Under the pieces are notes generated by a model. It was not told where the DNA came from. It made no database searches and was given only the letters and a program-made list of their open reading frames with translations. 18,359 nucleotides of DNA, from contig JAGFXN010000003.1 of NCBI GenBank assembly GCA_017861215.1, positions 1 through 18,359 on the forward strand, given 5' to 3'. Within the stretch, counting starts at the first letter, position 1; every line of letters starts with the position of its first letter. Source of the stretch: Deltaproteobacteria bacterium (lineage in GTDB: Bacteria; Desulfobacterota; Desulfuromonadia; Geobacterales; DSM-12255). Shown here piece by piece: positions 6,332 to 13,769 of the stretch. A program made the position numbers and the translations under genes.

Positions 6332-7186
6332 ATGTCCTGGTTCAAGCGGAACAAAGCACCGATGGCGGTAAAAGATGAGAAGAAGGGTAAGGCTCCGGAA
6401 GGACTCTGGACCAAATGCCCTGCCTGCAGCGAGGTGCTGGTTACCAAAGACATCGAGGCCAACCTCAATGTCTGCCCCAAATGCAGCCATCACTACAGAA
6501 TATCTGCCCAGCAGCGGATTGAACTGCTTCTGGATGAAAACAGTTTCAAGGAATTTGATGCCGGCATGGTTTCGGTCGACTTCCTCGAATTCAAGGATTC
6601 CAAGAGCTACCGGTCAAGAATTGACGCCGCTCTGGCGAAGGGCGGCTCCAAGGATGCCATCATCTGCGGCGAGGGAACGGTTGACGGACTTGCCGTCCAG
6701 CTTGCAGTCTTTGACTTCTCCTTCATGGGGGGGAGCATGGGGAGCGTTGTCGGCGAAAAGATCACCCGTGCCATTGAACGCGGTCTTGAGAAAAGCGCTC
6801 CGGTAATCGTTGTCTCCGCTTCCGGCGGGGCGCGGATGCAGGAGAGCATACTGTCGCTCATGCAGATGGCGAAGACGGCGGCGGCGCTTGCCAAGATGAA
6901 GGCAAAGGGGCTGCCGTTCATCTCCATCCTGACCGATCCGACTACCGGCGGCGTTACCGCCAGTTTTGCCATGCTGGGTGACGTCAACATGGCTGAGCCG
7001 AAAGCGCTGATCGGCTTTGCCGGCCCGCGGGTCATCGAGCAGACTATCCGCCAGAAACTGCCGGAAGGGTTCCAGCGGGCTGAATATCTGCTGGATCACG
7101 GCATGGTGGATATCATCGTGCAGCGCAGCGAGATGAAGGCGACTCTTTCGAGACTCCTCGGCATGTTCTGCCGGGTTGCGGCGTAA
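6332..7186 (+). CDS. accD: Acetyl-CoA carboxylase carboxyltransferase subunit beta AccD
   Basis: Beta subunit of the carboxyltransferase half of acetyl-CoA carboxylase; with AccA it moves the carboxyl group from biotin to acetyl-CoA to make malonyl-CoA. 284 aa (E. coli 304). The N-terminal zinc ribbon has C29, C32, C48 and C51 (CPAC and CPKC). The crotonase-fold domain shows GGSMGSVVGEK (133-143), the oxyanion-type motif SASGGARMQE (162-171), TDPTTGGV (201-208) and GPRVIEQT (231-238). AGGAGTG at 6321-6327 sets the ATG at 6332. It follows trpA by 64 bp and precedes a strong terminator, so it is probably the last gene of the trp transcript. The accA partner is not in the window. Confidence 0.97.
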   Translation: MSWFKRNKAPMAVKDEKKGKAPEGLWTKCPACSEVLVTKDIEANLNVCPKCSHHYRISAQQRIELLLDENSFKEFDAGMVSVDFLEFKDSKSYRSRIDAALAKGGSKDAIICGEGTVDGLAVQLAVFDFSFMGGSMGSVVGEKITRAIERGLEKSAPVIVVSASGGARMQESILSLMQMAKTAAALAKMKAKGLPFISILTDPTTGGVTASFAMLGDVNMAEPKALIGFAGPRVIEQTIRQKLPEGFQRAEYLLDHGMVDIIVQRSEMKATLSRLLGMFCRVAA

Positions 7187-7208
7187 AGCTGTCAATCCTG
7201 CTGAATGC

Positions 7209-7243
7209 AAAGACCTTCCGGACCTCTCCGGGAGGTCTTTTTT
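7209..7243 (+). terminator. Intrinsic terminator after accD
   Basis: A 13-bp stem with one G-U pair (7209-7221 with 7228-7240), loop acctct, and six U at 7238-7243. It closes the trp-accD transcription unit. Confidence 0.93.
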
Positions 7244-7276
7244 ATTGCTGCAGCCACTTCACGGCACCCAAATTCC

Positions 7277-7305
7277 TCGACTTTCCACCACCTATTACAT
7301 ATAAT
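7277..7305 (+). promoter_or_regulatory. Candidate sigma70 promoter for folC-lptD
   Basis: TATAAT at 7300-7305 is a perfect -10 hexamer. TCGACT at 7277-7282 matches the -35 consensus at four of six positions, with a 17-nt spacer. The expected transcription start, near 7312, is only about 5 nt upstream of the folC ATG at 7317, which also lacks a Shine-Dalgarno. A terminator just upstream (7209-7243) makes a new promoter necessary here. Confidence 0.6.
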
Positions 7306-7316
7306 TCCCCGCTGAC

Positions 7317-8588
7317 ATGACCTATGACGAGATAGTGGCGCATATATTCAGCCGGGGCCGCTTCGGCATGAAGCCGGGGCTGGAGCGGGTAACGGCAATC
7401 CTCTCCCGGCTCGGCAATCCTCACCAAAAGCTCAATACTGTGCAGATTGCCGGGACGAACGGCAAGGGGTCTACCGGCGCGTTTCTCGCGGCAATCATGA
7501 CTGCCGCCGGCTACCGGACGGCTTTTTTTTCATCGCCGCATCTGTCCGACTTTGCTGAAAGATTCCGCATTGACGGTGCCGAGATAGCACAACCGCAGCT
7601 TGCTGCCGCTGCAGAAGAGGTAGTTGCTGTTGCGCCGGATGAAGCTACCTTTTTCGAACTGGTGACGGCCATCGCTTTTCTCTGTTTTGCGCGGGAGAGA
7701 GTCGAGCTGGCGATCATGGAAACCGGCATGGGGGGGCGATGGGATGCGACCAATGTCGCCGCCAGCCGGCTGTCAATCATCACTCCGGTCAGTTTTGATC
7801 ATTGTGAACATCTTGGTGACACTCTTGCCGCGATAGCCGCGGAGAAAGCGGGCATCATCAAGCCGGGCCGCCCGGTTGTCGTCGCCTTGCAGGAGGAGGC
7901 AGCGTTGGCGGTAATCAGGCAGACTGCTGCTCAGCAAGCTGCGCCACTGCTGCTGTATGGCCCTGATTTTGACGCTGCATGGTCTGCGGAAGGGCTTTCT
8001 TTCACTGGTTGCGGCAGAAGCTTCCTCTGCAAGCCGGCGCTGCGCGGGCGCTTCCAGGCCGGTAATGCGGCAGTTGCCCTTGCGGCGGCACTGACTCTTG
8101 CCGCTGACGGCTTCACGGTGAGTGAGGCTGCCTGCCAGGCCGGTGTAGCCGCAGCGATCTGGCCGGGGCGGATGGAGCTTTTTCCGGGCAGTCCGCCGCT
8201 GCTGCTGGATGGCGCCCATAACCCAGCCGGCACAGCTGCTCTCCGGGAATCCCTGGCTGACTACAGCTACCGGCGGCTCCTGCTGGTTGTCGGCGTCATG
8301 GCTGACAAGTCCTGGCAGGAGATGCTGCTGCCGCTTCTCGGGATTGCCGCGCTGGTTGTAGCGGTCAGCCCGGCACTTGACAGGGCGCTGCCGGGAGAAG
8401 AACTGGCAGAGTTCTCCAGGCGGAACGGCTGCGCCGCCTTTGCGGCCGGAGATGTTGCGGCAGGACTTGTCTATGCACGGCGCCAGGCTGCGGAGGACGA
8501 TCTCGTTCTGGTCACGGGATCACTTTTTACCGTGGGTGAAGCCAGAGCGTACTTGACCGGTTCTGCATTCATGGCGATCCGCGGCTGA
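7317..8588 (+). CDS. folC: Bifunctional folylpolyglutamate synthase/dihydrofolate synthase FolC
   Basis: Mur-ligase-type ATP-dependent enzyme that adds glutamate to dihydropteroate and to folates. 423 aa, typical length. The P-loop AGTNGKGST is at 45-53, ETGMGGRWDATN at 135-146, the EKAGI lysine (K177; the equivalent position is carbamylated in this superfamily) follows, and the C-terminal domain has WPGRME (282-287) and DGAHNPAG (298-305). The ATG at 7317 gives the usual family N-terminus (MTYDEIVAHIFSRGRFGMKP), although no ribosome binding site precedes it. The accD-folC neighbourhood is common in bacteria, but here a terminator and a new promoter separate the two. lptD follows after 36 bp and is probably co-transcribed. 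Confidence 0.95.
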   Translation: MTYDEIVAHIFSRGRFGMKPGLERVTAILSRLGNPHQKLNTVQIAGTNGKGSTGAFLAAIMTAAGYRTAFFSSPHLSDFAERFRIDGAEIAQPQLAAAAEEVVAVAPDEATFFELVTAIAFLCFARERVELAIMETGMGGRWDATNVAASRLSIITPVSFDHCEHLGDTLAAIAAEKAGIIKPGRPVVVALQEEAALAVIRQTAAQQAAPLLLYGPDFDAAWSAEGLSFTGCGRSFLCKPALRGRFQAGNAAVALAAALTLAADGFTVSEAACQAGVAAAIWPGRMELFPGSPPLLLDGAHNPAGTAALRESLADYSYRRLLLVVGVMADKSWQEMLLPLLGIAALVVAVSPALDRALPGEELAEFSRRNGCAAFAAGDVAAGLVYARRQAAEDDLVLVTGSLFTVGEARAYLTGSAFMAIRG

Positions 8589-8624
8589 AAAAAGCTGCGC
8601 ACTTTATCAACACCAGGAAAATCA

Positions 8625-10676
8625 GTGTCAAGAGTTCTGTTCGTATCAGTTGTTCTGCTGCTTGCCCAGTCGCTGTCGAGTGCATTCGCTGCGGAAGCGC
8701 CTGCCGTGGCGCAGCAGCTCCTTTTGCGCGCTGACACTCTGCAGAGTGACCAGAAAGACGATGTGCTGACAGCTACCGGCAAGGTAGAGCTGGAATGGGG
8801 CAGTTCCAGGCTGTATGCGGACATGGCAAAATATTACCGCGACAGGGGGCTTATCGAGGCAGACGGCAATGTCAGGCTGCTCAAGGATGGCGACACTCTT
8901 GCCGGCGACAGTGGCAGACTGCATCTGGAGTCACAGACCGGGGTGGTTACCAACGCCACGATCTTTATCAAAAACAACAACCTGCATGTTACTGGTACCT
9001 CCATAGAGAAGAGGGGTGAGCAGGAGTACCGGATAGATCATGGCACTATCACCACCTGTGACGGTGAAACGCCAAGCTGGAGATTCAGTGCCGACGATCT
9101 GAAGCTGACGGTTGGTGAATATGCTTCCGGGAAAAATGCCGTCTTCTATCTCGGGGATCTGCCGGTTTTCTGGTTTCCGTACCTGATTTTCCCGGCAGCA
9201 ACCGAGAGGCAGTCCGGCTTTCTTATCCCGAAAATAGGTAATTCCGATAAGAAAGGGGCCTTTATGGAGATCCCTTATTACTGGGCGATATCCCCGAGCC
9301 AGGACCTTACCGCCACGCTTGATTTTGAGAGTGCCAGAGGCCTGGGCATTGGTCTGGAACATCGCTATCTCAGCAGTAACAAGGGGCGTGGCTCAAGCAA
9401 TGCTTTCTTGATTTACGACTGGCGGCAGGATCGCTTCCGGGGTACGGTCGAACTGAAGCAGCAGTTTGACTTCAGCGACCAGACGTACTGGCGCGCCGAC
9501 ATAAACAAGGCTCTCGACCGCGATTTCCACAGGGATTACGGCATGGACAGCGGTGAATACAACAAGCAGTATCTCGAGGCCGCCGCTTTTCTCAGTCATC
9601 GGTTCACCGCCAGCCTCCTGGCAACCGCCGGTGTTGATTACCTGGATAACCTTGATGCTCCTGACAATAAAAGTACGCTGCAGAAACTCCCCTATGTCAC
9701 TCTTGCCGGTTCCGGGGAGCGGCTCTCCTCTACCCCCTTCTACTATTCGTTTGCCTCAAGTCTGACTCATTTCGAGCGTGACCAGGGTTCGCGCGGCGAG
9801 CGGCTTCTGCTTGCTCCGGAACTGACCCTGCAGGGAGCAGTTACCGATGCAGTCAGCGGCAGGGTTAATCTCGGTTATTACCAGCTTGGCTATAATGCTG
9901 CAGAGGCAGGGGCGGCCAACGGCTCCACCGCCAATGGAGTCGTCCGGGCCTCTGCCGCAGTCCAGGCAGGCTTCAGTCGCATCTACGAAGGTTCCATCGG
10001 CGAGTTTTCCCGCTTCCGGCACCTGATCGTCCCGGAACTGAACTACAGCGTCACTGAAAAAAAGAGTCTGCAGGACATTCCCTTCTTTGATTATGATGAC
10101 AGGCCGGTGGGAGGGCAGCTGCTGACCCTTTCTCTCAATAACTTCGTTACCGGCAGGAGCGTCAAAGGTGATGCGGTTGCCTATCGTGACCTGCTCCGGT
10201 TCAGTGTGAGCCAGGGGTATCAGCTGAGCGGCGGGCGCCGCGATCTTCTGGTGCTTGTCGACCACGGTCGTCTTTTTACCGATACCGCCGTTATGGCAGA
10301 GCTGCTGCCGCTTGCCGACTGGCGGCTCTTTACCGACAACAGGATAAGCCCCTATAACGGCAAGGTGACGAATTCGATTCTGGGGGTTGAAGTCGGCAAG
10401 CCGACAGGCACCCGCGCCGGCCTTGACTATCATCATGCCGAGGCGAAGCTCGATTATATTGAAGGCAAAGCTGCCTATGCCGATTTCAGACCGTATCTGT
10501 TTGCAGTCTCGGCGCGGTACTCCTTCGACCGGCCGGGATTTCTTGAAACTCTCTATTCGGTGGAGTATAAACATCAGTGCTGGAGTCTGCTGTTTTCCTA
10601 CCGTGACAGGATAGACAACCAGGACTTTTCCCTCACTTTAACCCTTTCGGGGCTGGGGATGTTCAAGTTCTTTTAG
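8625..10676 (+). CDS. lptD: LPS-assembly outer-membrane protein LptD
   Basis: Outer-membrane translocon subunit that, with lipoprotein LptE, inserts LPS into the outer leaflet. 683 aa (E. coli 784). The signal peptide is residues 1-22 (LFVSVVLLLAQSLSSAFA). The OstA/LptA-like beta-jellyroll spans about 30-165, with repeats such as LTATGKVELEWGSSRLYAD. The LptD barrel begins with the signature FPYLIFPAATERQSGFLIPK and IPYYWAISPSQD, and ends MFKFF with the terminal Phe typical of BAM substrates. Only two cysteines exist: C145 in the periplasmic domain and C652 near the barrel C-terminus. The start is GTG at 8625 with AGGA at 8615-8618. lptE is not in the window. Downstream rhamnose genes fit an LPS theme. 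Confidence 0.95.
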   Translation: MSRVLFVSVVLLLAQSLSSAFAAEAPAVAQQLLLRADTLQSDQKDDVLTATGKVELEWGSSRLYADMAKYYRDRGLIEADGNVRLLKDGDTLAGDSGRLHLESQTGVVTNATIFIKNNNLHVTGTSIEKRGEQEYRIDHGTITTCDGETPSWRFSADDLKLTVGEYASGKNAVFYLGDLPVFWFPYLIFPAATERQSGFLIPKIGNSDKKGAFMEIPYYWAISPSQDLTATLDFESARGLGIGLEHRYLSSNKGRGSSNAFLIYDWRQDRFRGTVELKQQFDFSDQTYWRADINKALDRDFHRDYGMDSGEYNKQYLEAAAFLSHRFTASLLATAGVDYLDNLDAPDNKSTLQKLPYVTLAGSGERLSSTPFYYSFASSLTHFERDQGSRGERLLLAPELTLQGAVTDAVSGRVNLGYYQLGYNAAEAGAANGSTANGVVRASAAVQAGFSRIYEGSIGEFSRFRHLIVPELNYSVTEKKSLQDIPFFDYDDRPVGGQLLTLSLNNFVTGRSVKGDAVAYRDLLRFSVSQGYQLSGGRRDLLVLVDHGRLFTDTAVMAELLPLADWRLFTDNRISPYNGKVTNSILGVEVGKPTGTRAGLDYHHAEAKLDYIEGKAAYADFRPYLFAVSARYSFDRPGFLETLYSVEYKHQCWSLLFSYRDRIDNQDFSLTLTLSGLGMFKFF

Positions 10677-10683
10677 GAAATCA

Positions 10684-10828
10684 GGCTGAAGGTTGAAGGT
10701 TAAAGGCTGAAGGGGCACAGAGGTAAGGAATAGCGCTCCCTTTGCGCTCTCGGCGGGACTGTATACTCAAAACCAATATGATGCGAAGATTCGCTTTTGC
10801 TTCAGCCTTCAACCTTTAACCCTTCACA
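10684..10828. repeat. Heptad inverted repeat, locus B (lptD/rfbB spacer)
   Basis: The left array (10684-10711) has four heptamers: ggctgaa, ggttgaa, ggttaaa, ggctgaa, starting 7 nt after the lptD stop. The right array (10801-10821) has ttcagcc, ttcaacc, tttaacc, then a degenerate cttcaca. Segments 10691-10712 and 10800-10821 are complementary at 20 of 22 positions; one exception is a G-U pair in RNA. The loop of about 87 nt includes a degenerate match (10738-10756) to the nonamer arm at 721-739. The right array ends at the rfbB ribosome binding site. Every left heptamer contains TGA or TAA, giving stops in all three frames. Confidence 0.88.
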
Positions 10829-10840
10829 GGAGATACGCCA

Positions 10841-11914
10841 ATGCCAAAGAGTTTCAGCCCTGCCGCCATTCTGGTGACCGGCGGTGCCGGTTTTATCGGC
10901 TCCAACTTCATCAACAGCTTCATGCCGCGCAATCCCGGCTGCCGGGTCGTCAACCTCGATATTCTTACCTACGCCGGCAACCTTGAGAATCTGCGGGAGG
11001 TTGATCATAACCAGAATTATCGTTTTGTCAGGGGTGATATCAATGATGCGCCTCTGGTCGCGGCGCTGCTGGCGGAGGAGAAAATTGCAGCGGTTGTTCA
11101 TTTTGCCGCGGAATCGCATGTCGATCGTTCGATCACCGGTCCGGAGATCTTCGTCAAGACAAATGTTCTCGGCACCCAGGTTTTGCTTGAGGAGAGCAGA
11201 AAGCATTGGCTGTCGGGGCTGGTGGCGGATTTCCGCTATCTGCAGATATCAACCGACGAGGTCTACGGCTCGCTGGGAGAGACCGGCTACTTCACCGAAG
11301 AGACGCCGCTTGCCCCCAACTCTCCCTACTCGGCCAGCAAGACCGGCGCCGACCTCCTGGTCAGGGCGTATCACGAGACCTACGGGATGCCGACCCTCAA
11401 CACCCGCTGCTCGAACAACTACGGCCCCTACCATTTTCCGGAAAAACTGATACCGCTGCTGATCAGCAACATCATCAACAGAAAAGCCCTGCCGGTCTAC
11501 GGTGACGGCCTCAATGTCCGCGACTGGCTTCATGTCAAGGACCATGCCATTGCGGTAGAGACCGTTCTCAAGGGCGGTCTGCCCGGCCAGATCTACAATA
11601 TCGGCGGCAACAACGAGTGGAAGAACATCGACATTGTTCATCTTGTCTGTGATCTGATGGACGAAAGGCTGGGGCGGGCCAAAGGTGAAAGCCGCCGGCT
11701 GATAACCTTTGTCAAGGACCGCCCCGGTCATGACCGCCGCTATGCCATCGATGCGACTAAAATAAAGCAGGATCTCGGCTGGGTACCTGCCTACACCTTC
11801 GAAAGCGGCATCCGGGAGACAATCGACTGGTATCTGGCAAATCAGGAGTGGGTGGCGCATGTGACCTCAGGCGAGTACCAGCAGTACTATGCGGCGCAGT
11901 ACGAAAAGCGGTGA
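10841..11914 (+). CDS. rfbB: dTDP-glucose 4,6-dehydratase RfbB/RmlB
   Basis: Second step of dTDP-L-rhamnose synthesis: NAD-dependent dehydration of dTDP-glucose to dTDP-4-keto-6-deoxyglucose. Extended SDR, 357 aa. The Rossmann glycine motif TGGAGFIG is at 13-20, the active-site ISTDEVYG at 136-143 supplies the Asp-Glu pair typical of RmlB, and Y163-x3-K167 lies in SPYSASK. RCSNNYGPYHFPEKLIP is a strong RmlB signature. AGGAG at 10828-10832 sets the ATG at 10841. rfbD follows after a heptad-bracketed spacer. Neither rfbA nor rfbC is in the window, so the pathway is split. Confidence 0.97.
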   Translation: MPKSFSPAAILVTGGAGFIGSNFINSFMPRNPGCRVVNLDILTYAGNLENLREVDHNQNYRFVRGDINDAPLVAALLAEEKIAAVVHFAAESHVDRSITGPEIFVKTNVLGTQVLLEESRKHWLSGLVADFRYLQISTDEVYGSLGETGYFTEETPLAPNSPYSASKTGADLLVRAYHETYGMPTLNTRCSNNYGPYHFPEKLIPLLISNIINRKALPVYGDGLNVRDWLHVKDHAIAVETVLKGGLPGQIYNIGGNNEWKNIDIVHLVCDLMDERLGRAKGESRRLITFVKDRPGHDRRYAIDATKIKQDLGWVPAYTFESGIRETIDWYLANQEWVAHVTSGEYQQYYAAQYEKR

Positions 11915-12010
11915 TTCGGGACTCGGGACTAGGGACTCGTGAATCGGGAACCGGAAAGGCAGGAAATGCAGGGTCAAGATTTTCCTGATCCCGAGTCCCG
12001 AGTCCCGGTT
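11914..12010. repeat. Heptad inverted repeat, locus C (rfbB/rfbD spacer)
   Basis: The left array (11914-11955) is six heptamers: attcggg, actcggg, actaggg, actcgtg, aatcggg, aaccgga. Its first base is the last base of the rfbB stop codon. The right array (11983-12010) is tcctgat, cccgagt, cccgagt, cccggtt. Segments 11917-11934 and 11990-12007 are complementary at 17 of 18 positions. The loop is about 55 nt. The right array ends 10 nt before the rfbD Shine-Dalgarno (GGAGGT, 12021-12026). There is no U-tract after the stem. Confidence 0.88.
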
Positions 12011-12031
12011 TACTGATTTTGGAGGTAGCAA

Positions 12032-12862
12032 ATGATTCTGGTAATCGGCGCCAACGGCATGCTGGGCCACGATCTCATGCAGGTGCTTGAAGGGGATGTC
12101 CGTGGACTTGACCTGCCGGAGGTTGACATTACTTCGCTGGAGTCGGTGCGGCGGGTATTGCTGACACTGAGGCCGAGGATAGTCATCAACGCTGCTGCCT
12201 ATACCGATGTTGACGGCTGTGAAAGCGATGTCGAGCAGGCAATGGCGGTAAACGCTGAAGGGGTCGGCCTGTTGGCGCTCACCGCCCGGGAGATCGGCGC
12301 CAAACTGGTACAAATCAGCACGGATTACGTCTTCAACGGCCACAAGGGCGCGCCGTATGTTGAGGATGATCCGCAGGAACCGCTCAGCATCTACGGCGAG
12401 TCGAAGCTGGCCGGCGAGCTGAATGCCGCCATGGCTCCCGAGTTCCTGATTGTCCGCACCCAGTGGCTCTACGGCATTCACGGCAGGAACTTTGTCGAGA
12501 CCATGCTGCGGCTTGCCGCCGAGCGGAGCGAACTTGCCGTTGTCGATGACCAGGTCGGCTCGCCGACATTCACCAAAGACCTTGCCGCGGCCATCAAGGT
12601 GCTGCTCGCCAAAGGGTGCAGCGGCACCTACCATGCTGTCAACAGCGGATTCTGCTCATGGAATGAGTTTGCCCGGGCGATTTTTGCGGAAGAGGGGCTG
12701 CCGGTGACAGTGAACAGCATGTCGACCGCCGACCTGAACCGCCCGGCACGCAGGCCGCTGTATTCGACGCTCGACTGCTGCAAGCTGGAACGGGATACCG
12801 GTTACCGCAGTCGGCACTGGCGGGAAGCGCTGCGGGAGTACCTGCAAATCCGGCGAGGGTAG
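12032..12862 (+). CDS. rfbD: dTDP-4-dehydrorhamnose reductase RfbD/RmlD
   Basis: Final NAD(P)H-dependent step to dTDP-L-rhamnose, the donor for O-antigen or other cell-surface rhamnose. Extended SDR, 276 aa, typical length. The cofactor loop GANGMLG is at 6-12, the catalytic segment ISTDYVF at 95-101, and Y121-x3-K125 in YGESKLAGE. The C-terminal half has the family's DQVGSPTFTKDLA and a RmlD-like RPLYSTLD segment. GGAGGT at 12021-12026 fixes the ATG at 12032. It probably forms a transcription unit with rfbB. Confidence 0.96.
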   Translation: MILVIGANGMLGHDLMQVLEGDVRGLDLPEVDITSLESVRRVLLTLRPRIVINAAAYTDVDGCESDVEQAMAVNAEGVGLLALTAREIGAKLVQISTDYVFNGHKGAPYVEDDPQEPLSIYGESKLAGELNAAMAPEFLIVRTQWLYGIHGRNFVETMLRLAAERSELAVVDDQVGSPTFTKDLAAAIKVLLAKGCSGTYHAVNSGFCSWNEFARAIFAEEGLPVTVNSMSTADLNRPARRPLYSTLDCCKLERDTGYRSRHWREALREYLQIRRG

Positions 12863-12942
12863 GCATTCGGAATGCGGCCGGCCTATGTTTGCCGCTGCCC
12901 CGGGAAGCAAGCGGCACGCAGCGAGGCCCGCATTGCGATGCC
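12862..12942. repeat. Long imperfect hairpin abutting the rfbD stop codon
   Basis: Nested pairing spans 81 nt: ggcat-cg (12862-12869, one bulged t) with cgatgcc (12936-12942); aatgcgg (12871-12877) with ccgcatt (12928-12934); gcct (12881-12884) with aggc (12924-12927); and an inner hairpin tgccgct (12890-12896) with agcggca (12910-12916). About 25 base pairs in total. The outermost base belongs to the rfbD stop codon. No U-tract follows, so it is not a standard intrinsic terminator; it may act as a 3'-end stabiliser or be a REP-like element. Confidence 0.65.
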
Positions 12943-12969
12943 GGGGGCGCAAGGGGTGTAGTGACGCCG

Positions 12970-13710
12970 ATGAGTAACCTGCCGCAGTATGTCAATCTGC
13001 CTGACCGGAGGGCGAGCCGTTATTCCCGGCCGATTACCGGGTGCAGACGCTTTGCCGTTGGTGATGTCCATGGCTGCCTCAAAACCCTGCGCACTTTGGT
13101 CGAGGAGGTTTTGCGCCTGGAAAAGAACGACGGCCTTTTCCTGCTGGGGGACTATATCGACCGCGGTCCCGACAGTCCGGGGGTGCTGGAGTATCTCCTG
13201 TCACTGTTGGCTGCGGGCTACGATGTCAGGCCGCTGATGGGGAATCACGAAGAGATGCTCCGGCGCGCTGCTTCCGATCCGTTTGTCCGTAAAATATGGC
13301 TCGGCAATGGCGGCGACCTGACCTTGCAGCAGTTCGGGGTTGAGTCATCGGCGCAAATCCCCCGGCGCTACCTCGATTTCATGGCCGGGCTGCCGCACCT
13401 CCTCACTACCGACGATTATGTCTTTGTCCATGCCGGCCTTGATTTCCTTACGGATAACCCGGTGACTGACACGACAGAGGATTTCATGCTCTGGGAGCGC
13501 AACTGGAATGTCGTGCCGGAAAAACTTGCCGGGAAGACCCTGGTCTGCGGCCATACCATAACTCCCTTGGCCGAAATCCAGGCGTCACTGCACGATACGG
13601 CGATATTCCTTGATAACGGCTGCTTCGCCAAGGGTGAGACCGGCTACGGCAGTCTTGTGGCTCTCAACCTGGATACACGCAAGCTGCTGGTGCAGGAGAA
13701 CTGCGAGTAG
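12970..13710 (+). CDS. PPP-family metallophosphatase (serine/threonine or diadenosine-tetraphosphatase type)
   Basis: Calcineurin-like phosphoesterase with a complete PPP signature. Numbered from the ATG at 12970 (246 aa): GDVHG at 31-35, GDYIDRG at 60-66, GNHE at 91-94, VHAGL at 153-157 and CGHT at 193-196. These supply the two-metal ligands and the catalytic His. Close relatives include PrpA-like protein phosphatases and ApaH-like symmetrical Ap4A hydrolases; sequence alone does not decide the substrate. The start is uncertain. A GTG at 12961 has AAGGGG at 12951-12956, slightly close, while ATG 12970 is 13 nt from it; the frame is open further up to a TTG at 12889, but that part reads through the 12862-12942 hairpin and looks non-coding. 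Neighbours are rhamnose genes and a sugar-isomerase-like cupin. Confidence 0.85.
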   Translation: MSNLPQYVNLPDRRASRYSRPITGCRRFAVGDVHGCLKTLRTLVEEVLRLEKNDGLFLLGDYIDRGPDSPGVLEYLLSLLAAGYDVRPLMGNHEEMLRRAASDPFVRKIWLGNGGDLTLQQFGVESSAQIPRRYLDFMAGLPHLLTTDDYVFVHAGLDFLTDNPVTDTTEDFMLWERNWNVVPEKLAGKTLVCGHTITPLAEIQASLHDTAIFLDNGCFAKGETGYGSLVALNLDTRKLLVQENCE

Positions 13711-13759
13711 GCTCCCCATGAACCTGCCGCAGGTCGTAGAACATTTTGAGTATACATCT

Positions 13760-13764
13760 GGAGG
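13760..13764 (+). promoter_or_regulatory. Ribosome binding site fixing the cupin start
   Basis: GGAGG lies 5 nt upstream of the ATG at 13770. It overrides the longer reading from a TTG at 13746, which would place this sequence inside the coding region. Confidence 0.85.
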
Positions 13765-13769
13765 ATACC

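Noticed and set aside
12889..12969. N-terminal extension of the phosphatase from a TTG
   Set aside because: It would translate through the 12862-12942 hairpin and adds a composition unlike the rest of the protein; PPP motifs start well after 12970.
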